5,856 nucleotides of DNA from positions 1-5,856 of the forward strand of contig CAJUCK010000031.1 of NCBI GenBank assembly GCA_910585395.1, written 5' to 3'. The notes beneath the pieces were generated by a model, which saw only the letters and a program-made list of their open reading frames with translations, made no database searches and was not told where the DNA came from. Below, one piece after another: positions 1-5,856 of the stretch. Both the position numbers and the translations under genes were made by a program. Positions within the stretch are counted from its first letter, which is position 1, and the number at the start of each line of letters is the position of its first letter. The stretch comes from an uncultured Lachnospiraceae bacterium. GTDB taxonomy: Bacteria; Bacillota; Clostridia; Lachnospirales; Lachnospiraceae.

Positions 1-1
1 G

Positions 2-1033
2 CGTTTGCTGACTCTGCCTTATCACATGACGTTTATACTGGGACGATGGTGTAATCTGCTGTTTTATGCAATTTTGGTGTTTCTTGCATTGAGAAAATTA
101 AAATCTGGAAAAATGCTGGCAGCAGTCATAGCGCTGCTCCCCTTTAATATTTTTATGGCAGCTTCCTATTCTTACGATCCCTGGATTACTGCCTGGCTGC
201 TCTATGGTCTGTGCTGTATTTTTGGAGAACTGCAGCAGCCGGACAAGAAAATGAGCTGGCGCGAGTGGGCGTGTATACTGTTTGCATTTTTTATGGGTGT
301 AAGCCCTAAGCTGTTATACATACCATTGGTTCTGCTAACACTCTTTTTGCCGAAAGAAAAATTTGCGAATCCAAAGCAGCGGAAGATGATGATTCTGGCA
401 TTGGTGCTGCTTTTAGTATTTGTAAGCGTAAACCTTATTTTTACGTATGCTGTGTCAAGCGGTGGGATTGTGCAGGACAGCCGGGGAGGCGATGGAGTGG
501 ATGCCGGCGCTCAGATAGCTTATATTTTTGCACATCCGTGGACTTATACGAAAATATTATTAAAATTTCTTGCAGAATATGTATCAGTAAAATCCAGCTG
601 TATGTATACTGGTTACCTGCATTATTTTTCGAATCTGCAGCCAACGCTTTTTGCACCTCTTATGACGGCGGCGCTTGCAGTAGTAACTTTTACTGATAAG
701 GAGGAATGTGATACCAGAATCACAGCACTTCCAAGAATAGCGGCGTTTGGCTTGTCTTTTGCAGTCCTGTGCCTGATAGCCACTTCTATGTACGTTGCAT
801 TTACCGAGGTGGCAAACGATGAGATTTTGGGCTGCCAGTACCGCTACATGGCGCCCGTTATGTTTCCGGCATTGTATGCTCTGGGAAGCGGGAAGCTGCC
901 AGCGCAGTATGTTTTAAAAAGCAGGAAGTTTTTGAATTGGAACAGAAGAGAATATTATAATGGCTTAATATTGGCAGTCTGTGCCTTTGTGTCCATTCAT
1001 GCGGTCTGGGCAAATGCCATAACCCCCTATTAA
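2..1033 (+). CDS. DUF2142-type polytopic membrane protein, 5'-truncated by the window edge
   Basis: The reading frame is open to the left edge, so the real start lies upstream. The TTG at position 5 has no ribosome binding site before it and is very unlikely to be the start. About 343 residues are visible. They contain many hydrophobic spans (roughly residues 15-30, 38-54, 60-74, 88-116, 128-150, 245-266, 282-294, 319-336, counting from base 5). The pattern GRWCNLL, then LLPFNIFMAASYSYDPW, then GCQYRYMAPV near residue 276 matches my memory of DUF2142 proteins, which usually show 'GR..N..', 'aS.s.D' and 'QgRY..P' at these places. Here the glycine of QGRY is a tyrosine. The family is of unproven function, is common in polysaccharide loci, and has been suspected to resemble GT-C glycosyltransferases. 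Roughly the first 100 residues are probably missing. It ends with TAA 15 bases before the GT2 gene, which suggests cotranscription. A sugar-transfer or glycan-export role is inferred from context only. Confidence 0.82.
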   Translation, partial: RLLTLPYHMTFILGRWCNLLFYAILVFLALRKLKSGKMLAAVIALLPFNIFMAASYSYDPWITAWLLYGLCCIFGELQQPDKKMSWREWACILFAFFMGVSPKLLYIPLVLLTLFLPKEKFANPKQRKMMILALVLLLVFVSVNLIFTYAVSSGGIVQDSRGGDGVDAGAQIAYIFAHPWTYTKILLKFLAEYVSVKSSCMYTGYLHYFSNLQPTLFAPLMTAALAVVTFTDKEECDTRITALPRIAAFGLSFAVLCLIATSMYVAFTEVANDEILGCQYRYMAPVMFPALYALGSGKLPAQYVLKSRKFLNWNRREYYNGLILAVCAFVSIHAVWANAITPY

Positions 1034-1048
1034 GAAAGGAGATTACCA

Positions 1049-2203
1049 ATGAAGGAAGAATTTGAACTGACAATATTGATGCCATGCCTTAATGAGGCAG
1101 AGACACTGGCAACTTGTATTAATAAAGCGAAAACGTTTCTTAAGGAAAGCGGAGTCAACGGAGAAATTGTAATTGCAGATAACGGGAGTACAGATGGCTC
1201 CAGAGAGATTGCAGTGAAACATGGGGCCAGAGTTGTGGAAGTAGAAGAAAAAGGGTACGGTGCGGCGCTTATTGGTGGCTGCAATGGCGCTCTTGGGAAA
1301 TATGTGATTATGGGTGACGCAGATGACAGCTATGATTTCCTGCATTTGATGCCCTTTGTAGAAAAGCTGAGAGAAGGTTATGACCTTGTTATGGGAAATC
1401 GTTTCAAAGGAGGTATTGAGCCAGGAGCTATGCCGCCCTTGCACCGTTATCTTGGGAATCCAGTGCTTTCTTTTATCGCCAGATTATTTTTTCCATGTAA
1501 AATAGGAGATTACCATTGTGGTCTGAGAGGATATAACCGGGAAGCCATTTTAGGATTGGGACTGGTAACTACTGGTATGGAATATGCAAGCGAGATGGTG
1601 GTGAAGTCTACATTAAATCATTTGAAGATTGCTGAAGTACCCACTACATTGAAGAAAGATGGGCGTTCTCATGCACCTCATTTGCGAAGCTGGTCAGACG
1701 GCTGGAGACATTTGAAATTTTTGCTGATGCACAGTCCCAACTGGCTGTTTTTGTATCCCGGACTGATTTTGTTTTTTATCGGACTGATTTTAACAGTGGT
1801 GTTAAGTTTTGGAAATATCCATATCGGGTCTGTCGGACTTGGTGTTCATACACTGATGTATGCGGCAGCGGGAATGATGGTTGGCGTTAATCTGGTGATG
1901 TTCTCTATGTTCGTGCGTTCCTATGCTAGTGTAACAGGATTTATTCCCACAGAAGGAAAGATGGATAAATGGCTTCAGGAAACTACAACGGAAAAAGGCG
2001 TTCTGATTGGTCTGCTGCTGTTTTTTGCAGGAGTGGCTGTCACGATTGCAGCGTTTATTCTCTGGGGAAGAACTGGATTTGGAGGGCTTTCGCCTGAAAA
2101 TATGATGCGTATTACGATTCCGGCAATGCTTTTAATTGTGGTGGGGATTGAAGTGGTATTTGGAAGCTTTTTTATGGGGATTTTGCACATTAAGCATAAA
2201 TGA
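1049..2203 (+). CDS. Membrane-anchored family 2 glycosyltransferase, DPM/DPG-synthase-like (polyprenyl-phosphate sugar synthase)
   Basis: This 384-residue protein has an N-terminal GT-A catalytic domain (about 6-225) and four C-terminal membrane helices (about 233-254, 266-288, 317-338, 356-379). Visible motifs are MPCLNEAETL (11-20) for the start of the Rossmann-like fold, DNGSTDGS (44-51) for nucleotide binding, DADDSYD (90-96) as the metal-binding acidic motif, GNRF (116-119), and DYHCGLRGY (154-162) followed by GMEYASEM (176-183) for the acceptor side. This set is typical of enzymes that move a sugar from a nucleotide donor (UDP-glucose or GDP-mannose type) to a polyprenyl phosphate at the cytoplasmic face; the exact sugar cannot be read from sequence. 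The ATG follows AAAGGAG (1035-1041) with 7 bases of spacing. The gene's TGA lies just before the GT-C-like gene, which could use its product. All expected motifs are present, so it should be active. The alternative is direct transfer to another lipid or glycan acceptor. Confidence 0.93.
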   Translation: MKEEFELTILMPCLNEAETLATCINKAKTFLKESGVNGEIVIADNGSTDGSREIAVKHGARVVEVEEKGYGAALIGGCNGALGKYVIMGDADDSYDFLHLMPFVEKLREGYDLVMGNRFKGGIEPGAMPPLHRYLGNPVLSFIARLFFPCKIGDYHCGLRGYNREAILGLGLVTTGMEYASEMVVKSTLNHLKIAEVPTTLKKDGRSHAPHLRSWSDGWRHLKFLLMHSPNWLFLYPGLILFFIGLILTVVLSFGNIHIGSVGLGVHTLMYAAAGMMVGVNLVMFSMFVRSYASVTGFIPTEGKMDKWLQETTTEKGVLIGLLLFFAGVAVTIAAFILWGRTGFGGLSPENMMRITIPAMLLIVVGIEVVFGSFFMGILHIKHK

Positions 2204-2210
2204 TATTAAA

Positions 2211-2216
2211 AGGAAG
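2211..2216 (+). promoter_or_regulatory. Ribosome binding site deciding the start of the GT-C-like gene
   Basis: AGGAAG sits 7 bases before the ATG at 2224. An in-frame ATG at 2200 overlaps the preceding TGA stop as ATGA and would add eight residues (MILKGRCS). It has no purine-rich site at proper distance; the nearest, GGGGA at 2176-2180, is 19 bases away. The shorter start also gives a conventional basic N-terminus (MRDKVVTIIKKHK) before the first membrane helix. Translational coupling through the ATGA overlap cannot be excluded. Confidence 0.6.
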
Positions 2217-2223
2217 ATGTTCC

Positions 2224-4290
2224 ATGAGAGATAAAGTAGTGACAATAATAAAGAAACATAAACTGTTGACCGCATTTGTGATTGCGGCCCTGATAAAACA
2301 GCTTTTGGTGATGGGGCTGCCGATTCATATTGTGCCAGATTCAACTTGTGATGATCAACTGCTGAAAGATTGGGCATTTTCTATGTCAAGGCTTAAGTGG
2401 ACAGGCGAGTTTGGTACCTATACTTTTATGAAAGAAACAGGGTTCAGCTTTTTTATGGCAGTCTGTTACAGGCTGCATTTACCTTTTATTTTTATGATAA
2501 CATTGGGGTATTCCTTGTCCTGTATGTGCTTCTGCACAGCGCTGAAAAAGATTTTTTCTTCTAATATCTGTACATTTATTATATATTTTGTCCTTCTTTT
2601 TAACCCAGTTACGTTTAGTTCCTCTGTTCTGCAGAGAGTGTACAGGAATGGGTTAGGTATGGTTTTGACCCTGTTTGTCTTTGGCGGTTTGCTCCATATG
2701 TATTTTTCTGTTTGTGATGAGAAAATTAAAAGCCTTGTCTGCTGGTCTGTTTTTACAGGCTTGTCTCTGGGATATTTAGGAATTACAAAAAGCGATACCA
2801 TCTGGATTCTGCCTTTCACAGGAGTTATCTGCACTGTAATGTTTGGAATACTTCTTGCAAAGAAAAGAAATTTTAAGAGTATTCCACGCTATCTTTGCCT
2901 GACAGCTCCCTTTGCGGGGATTTTTCTGTTTGCCCATATTGTGGGATTCTGCAATATTCTTTGGTATGGTTATCCATCATTGGAATATTATGGTCCAGTG
3001 ATAGATAATTTGACTCATATCAAATCGGAACAGGCAGACGATAAGATTCCCCTTACCAGGGAGAAATTAAAGGAGATTTATGAGATATCTCCTACTTTGG
3101 CAGGAGTAAAGGGAAAATTGGAAAAGGCGATGGACCGTTATTCCATTTATGACACTTGCCCAGAAGATGAAGAAGTGGAGGCAGGATGGTTTGGCTGGGC
3201 GCTGGCAGAAGGTATTTCCGACGCGGGTATGTATGAGAGCTGTGAAAAAGCAAATACTTTTTATAAAAATGTTTATGAAGAGCTGGAAGCAGCCTTTGCT
3301 GATGGAAGACTGGAAAAGGCAGAGACAGGAATCCAGCAGAAATATTATATTGACACAGCCGTGCACAGGGGAGAGATTGTAGAACGCATTCAGGACATTA
3401 TTACGTATATGAATACATATAAAGGAGCTTATACGAGAGGATTCACCAGGAAAAAATGGGTGGGAAGCAATGCGGAATTTGAACTGCTTACCAGAAATAA
3501 AGCAACGCGCAAACTGGAGAAATATGAGAATGATTATATCATGAAAGGCTGGATTGTATTCCCTGACCATGATGTCGACACCATGGAAGTGTATGTGGAA
3601 GACCAGGACGGAAAACAATTTGCAGAAGTGAGACTGCAGGAAAGTAAAGATATTTATGATTATCTCAAAGGAACGAAATATGAGTTAGATGACGTACAGA
3701 AGTGCCGGTTTAAGGCGGAATGGGATATAGGAAATGAAAATAAGTCCACAGAGTGGTATCTCAGCGTATATCAGGATGGTGAAAGCCTTGTAAGAATTAA
3801 GGCAGATAAAGAAGGCTTTCTGGAGGATGAAGAAATATTTTATAAGGGAGCTGTTGACACATTCATATACAGAGAAGAACAAGAAAGATCCGACGCCCAA
3901 AGAAAGAGGATTGTGGGAAGATTAAATTCCATAGGAGACATCTATCGTGTTTGCGGGCAGCCTTTGTTCTGGCTTGGGCTGGTATCATATGTGGTTTTGA
4001 CAGCTGTGGTTTTAAAAGATTTAAGAAAGAAGATTTTTCGCTATGGCAATGCCTGGCTTACAGCCACCGGCTTAGGGTTAAGTGTTATTGTATTTGCCGC
4101 GGGAATCGCATTGGTTGACTTAACACAATGCCCAGTTGTTGATGAAATGTATCTGAGTTCTGCATATGCTGTTTTTATAAGTGCAAAATTAATCAGTATT
4201 TGTAAATGTGCGGAAGCAGCAATTGAGATAATGCAGGAAAGAAAAAATAATCATATTGTAAAACGATACAGAAATGTTAAGTACCTTTAA
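2224..4290 (+). CDS. Large GT-C-like membrane protein with extracytoplasmic insert (putative lipid-sugar-dependent glycosyltransferase)
   Basis: This 688-residue protein is not assigned to a named family with certainty. One membrane helix (about 13-32) leads into an outer loop with an adjacent acidic pair D43-D44 in PDSTCDD, then W..GEFGTYTFMKETG, the layout of GT-C glycosyltransferases that use polyprenyl-phosphate sugars outside the cell. Further helices lie near 87-107, 116-136, 144-162, 170-189, 193-212 and 223-245. The segment QRVYRNGL (138-145) resembles a conserved RV.R motif in similar uncharacterised proteins. A soluble, charged region spans about 250-575. Its first part is helical, with WFGWALAEGISDAGMY (322-337) and FYKNVYEELEAA; its second part, from about 435, looks like a beta-sandwich (GWIVF, MEVYVEDQDG, EWYLSVYQDG). 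Three helices close the protein (about 579-598, 610-632, 641-664), followed by a basic tail. The start at 2224 is chosen for its ribosome binding site. The upstream GT2 gene could supply its donor. The transferase role is inferred; substrate unknown. Confidence 0.78.
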   Translation: MRDKVVTIIKKHKLLTAFVIAALIKQLLVMGLPIHIVPDSTCDDQLLKDWAFSMSRLKWTGEFGTYTFMKETGFSFFMAVCYRLHLPFIFMITLGYSLSCMCFCTALKKIFSSNICTFIIYFVLLFNPVTFSSSVLQRVYRNGLGMVLTLFVFGGLLHMYFSVCDEKIKSLVCWSVFTGLSLGYLGITKSDTIWILPFTGVICTVMFGILLAKKRNFKSIPRYLCLTAPFAGIFLFAHIVGFCNILWYGYPSLEYYGPVIDNLTHIKSEQADDKIPLTREKLKEIYEISPTLAGVKGKLEKAMDRYSIYDTCPEDEEVEAGWFGWALAEGISDAGMYESCEKANTFYKNVYEELEAAFADGRLEKAETGIQQKYYIDTAVHRGEIVERIQDIITYMNTYKGAYTRGFTRKKWVGSNAEFELLTRNKATRKLEKYENDYIMKGWIVFPDHDVDTMEVYVEDQDGKQFAEVRLQESKDIYDYLKGTKYELDDVQKCRFKAEWDIGNENKSTEWYLSVYQDGESLVRIKADKEGFLEDEEIFYKGAVDTFIYREEQERSDAQRKRIVGRLNSIGDIYRVCGQPLFWLGLVSYVVLTAVVLKDLRKKIFRYGNAWLTATGLGLSVIVFAAGIALVDLTQCPVVDEMYLSSAYAVFISAKLISICKCAEAAIEIMQERKNNHIVKRYRNVKYL

Positions 4291-4306
4291 TTTAGGAGAG
4301 AATTGA

Positions 4307-5734
4307 ATGAAAAAGCAGCATTCTGTAACCTTTAACTTTATTATGAATTTTATTTTGACGGCATCCTCCGTTATATTTCCGTTAATTACCTTCCCTTACA
4401 TCTCTCGGATACTTCTTCCGGTAGGGACTGGCAAGGTTGCGTCAGCTACAGCAGTGGTGAATTACTTTTCTATGATATCAATGCTGGGTATTCCGACGTA
4501 TGGAATCCGTGCTTGTGCCCAGGTGCGTGATGATAAGGAAAAATTGTCAAAGGTTGTACAGGAAATTCTCATCATTAATACAGTGATGATGCTTATTGTA
4601 TATGTTGTATTTGGGGTGTCACTGCAGATTGTGCCGAAATTTGCAGAAGACCGTACGCTGCTTCTTGTGATGAGTACGGCAATTCTTCTAAATGTAATTG
4701 GCGTGAGCTGGCTGTACTCGGCATTAGAAGAATATGCATATATCACAACGGCGTCTCTGCTGTTTAAGGTTTTGGCAGTGGTTCTTATGTTCGGGCTTGT
4801 GCACGACAGAGAGGATTATGTTATTTATGGAGGTCTTACCGTAATTTCTAATATAGGTTCTTATGTGTTCAACTTTTTGAGGCTGAGAAAACATATTTTT
4901 ATAAAGCCTATGACGGTGGCAACCAGCATCTATACAAATCTTGATACAGTGATGCTGAAGTTTATCAGTGGGGACGTACAAACAGGATATTATAGTGCAG
5001 CGGTGAATATTAAGACGGCGCTGACAGGGCTGGTAATTTCTCTCGGCACGGTGCTGCTGCCAAGGCTTTCTTATTATATTGAGAAAGGAATGCAGGAAGA
5101 ATTCAAAAAGATAACCTCCAACGCACTGAATTTTGTGGTAATGATGGCGCTTCCCCTGACTGTGTATTTTATTCTGCTTGCGCCAGAAGGAATAGGACTT
5201 TTGTCAGGAAAGGCTTATGCACCCGCTGTTTGGCCTATGCGTTTTATTATGCCGACAATTTTGTTTATTGGTTTATCAAATATTCTGGGAATGCAGATTT
5301 TGGTGCCTACGGATAGAGAAAAAAAGGTATTGGAATCAGTTATTGTGGGAGCGGCAGTCGATTTTATATTGAATATGCTGCTGATTCCAGTACTGGGCGC
5401 ATCAGGGGCGTCGATAGGAACTCTGGCGGCAGAACTGGCGGTAGTACTGGTGCAGGCTGTGATTTTAAAAGATTTTTTGAGAGGAATACATCAGAAATAC
5501 CGGGCGCTTCCTTACGTACTGGCGGTAATCCCCTCTGTTCTGGCTGCAATGGCATTGCGGGAATTTGTTTTGGCACGGGCAGGAAATTTCCTGACTCTTG
5601 CTGTGACAGCCACTGCTTTTTTTGGAATTTATGAGACAGTGCTTTTGCTGTTAAAAGAAAAAATTACCGTGGAATTTGTATTGCCGTATCTGAAAAAAAT
5701 TTTATTTTCACGGTTAAATATAAAGTCTGAATAA
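4307..5734 (+). CDS. Wzx/RfbX-type oligosaccharide flippase (MOP superfamily), possibly with a small internal deletion
   Basis: This 475-residue, almost wholly hydrophobic protein belongs to the polysaccharide-export branch of the MOP flippases, which move undecaprenyl-pyrophosphate-linked oligosaccharides from the inner to the outer membrane face. Typical family stretches are FPLITFPYISRIL (24-36), GIPTYGIRACAQVRDD (61-76), WLYSALEEYAYIT (135-147), SIYTNLDTVML (207-217), GYYSAAVNIK (227-236), SLGTVLLPRLSYY (245-257) and GASGASIGTLAAE (364-376). The ATG follows AGGAG at 4294-4298 with 8 bases of spacing. It is the last large gene of the apparent operon. One oddity: IFIKP (197-201) runs directly into MTVATSIYTNLD (202-213). 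In the relatives I remember, about 17-20 residues of a basic linker and the first half of helix 7 lie between them. The frame is kept, so it is annotated as a gene; whether it still transports is open. Assignment to the flippase family is secure; the substrate is unknown. Confidence 0.93.
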   Translation: MKKQHSVTFNFIMNFILTASSVIFPLITFPYISRILLPVGTGKVASATAVVNYFSMISMLGIPTYGIRACAQVRDDKEKLSKVVQEILIINTVMMLIVYVVFGVSLQIVPKFAEDRTLLLVMSTAILLNVIGVSWLYSALEEYAYITTASLLFKVLAVVLMFGLVHDREDYVIYGGLTVISNIGSYVFNFLRLRKHIFIKPMTVATSIYTNLDTVMLKFISGDVQTGYYSAAVNIKTALTGLVISLGTVLLPRLSYYIEKGMQEEFKKITSNALNFVVMMALPLTVYFILLAPEGIGLLSGKAYAPAVWPMRFIMPTILFIGLSNILGMQILVPTDREKKVLESVIVGAAVDFILNMLLIPVLGASGASIGTLAAELAVVLVQAVILKDFLRGIHQKYRALPYVLAVIPSVLAAMALREFVLARAGNFLTLAVTATAFFGIYETVLLLLKEKITVEFVLPYLKKILFSRLNIKSE

Positions 5735-5756
5735 CAATTTCTCTGGTGGATGATGC

Positions 5757-5855
5757 ATGGACAAATATGCAATGGAAGATCTTTTTGAGCTGGCAAGGGA
5801 TGCTGCTGTCTGCAGCGGACAATGCCAGCGTTTTTACATCTGTTTGACAGTATAA
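5757..5855 (+). CDS. Possible 32-codon small ORF, unrecognised
   Basis: An ATG at 5757 follows GGTGG (5745-5749) with 7 bases of spacing and opens a 32-residue frame, MDKYAMEDLFELARDAAV then CSGQCQRFYICLTV, ending in TAA one base before the window edge. The first half could form an amphipathic acidic helix; the second half holds three of the four-residue-spaced or nearby cysteines (Cys19, Cys23, Cys29). I do not recognise it. It could be a genuine small protein, the broken start of a longer gene, or chance: 32 codons without a stop is weak evidence, and an imperfect hairpin with a T run overlaps it. The plausible ribosome binding site is the main reason to list it. Confidence 0.25.
   Translation: MDKYAMEDLFELARDAAVCSGQCQRFYICLTV
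5789..5835 (+). terminator. Possible weak Rho-independent terminator after the flippase gene
   Basis: GCTGGCA (5789-5795) can pair perfectly with TGCCAGC (5823-5829). Within the loop, GCTGC (5802-5806) can pair with GCAGC (5812-5816) around TGTCT. The outer stem is followed by G and five T residues (5831-5835). The internal loops of six bases on each side make the structure imperfect and the T run is short, so termination strength is doubtful. Its place about 55 bases after the stop of the last large gene fits an operon end. It overlaps the 32-codon ORF, so at most one of the two readings is likely to matter. Confidence 0.3.
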
Positions 5856-5856
5856 G

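Noticed and set aside
1043..1444. Minus-strand open frame of 133 codons opposite the GT2 catalytic domain.
   Set aside because: It is antisense to conserved GT2 motifs and its translation shows no recognisable domain; best explained by codon composition of the real gene.
2200..2226. ATGA overlap giving an alternative, eight-residue-longer start for the GT-C-like gene.
   Set aside because: No ribosome binding site at suitable distance for 2200, while 2224 has AGGAAG with 7-base spacing. Coupling remains possible but is the weaker choice.
3149..3382. A second + strand frame of 77 codons inside the GT-C-like gene.
   Set aside because: It is out of frame within a continuous coding region whose main frame shows family-like motifs there (WFGWALAEG, FYKNVYEEL). 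It is not a frameshift remnant, because the main frame is uninterrupted.
3067..3618. Long open frame on the minus strand (183 codons) opposite the soluble part of the GT-C-like gene.
   Set aside because: It lies wholly inside a well-supported + strand gene, has no ribosome binding site that I can see, and its translation is a low-complexity Phe/Ile/His-rich mirror of Glu/Lys/Asn-rich coding sequence.
5319..5325. Run of seven A in the flippase gene as a possible phase-variable or slippage site.
   Set aside because: It encodes an ordinary REKKV stretch in frame, seven is common in AT-leaning clostridial genes, and nothing shows alternate frames being used.
5666..5714. Inverted repeat ACCGTG / CACGGT near the 3' end of the flippase gene.
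   Set aside because: Only six base pairs separated by 37 bases, within coding sequence and not followed by a T run; expected by chance.

Overview
The window reads as part of a surface-polysaccharide (wall or capsular glycan) locus from a low-to-moderate GC Firmicute, most likely a gut clostridium of the Lachnospiraceae type. The evidence is protein style (the flippase and the DUF2142-like protein closely resemble what I remember of Lachnospiraceae glycan clusters), strong AGGAG-type Shine-Dalgarno sites, and frequent AGA/AAA/ATA codons. This is a judgement from memory, not a database match.

Layout: four large genes run on the + strand and fill almost the whole window. (1) 2-1033 is a 5'-truncated DUF2142-type polytopic membrane protein. 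(2) 1049-2203 is a membrane-anchored family 2 glycosyltransferase of the dolichyl/undecaprenyl-phosphate sugar synthase type. (3) 2224-4290 is a large GT-C-like membrane protein with an acidic DD pair in its first outside loop and a soluble insert of about 325 residues. (4) 4307-5734 is a Wzx/RfbX-type oligosaccharide flippase. Gaps are 15, 20 and 16 bases, each with a ribosome binding site and no room for a promoter or terminator, so this looks like one transcription unit entered from upstream of the window. The last 122 bases hold a possible 32-codon ORF and, overlapping it, an imperfect hairpin followed by a T run.

Working model (inference): the GT2 enzyme charges a polyprenyl phosphate with a sugar on the cytoplasmic face. 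One or both multi-spanning proteins (the GT-C-like protein, perhaps also the DUF2142 protein) use that lipid-linked sugar outside the membrane to decorate a glycan. The flippase exports a lipid-linked oligosaccharide. No dedicated small GtrA-type flippase is visible.

Most notable points: the flippase appears to lack about 17-20 residues at the entry to its seventh membrane helix while staying in frame, and the GT-C-like protein carries an unusual large extracytoplasmic insert between two groups of membrane helices. Nothing here is clearly a wholly new system. There are no RNA genes, CRISPR arrays or insertion sequences.
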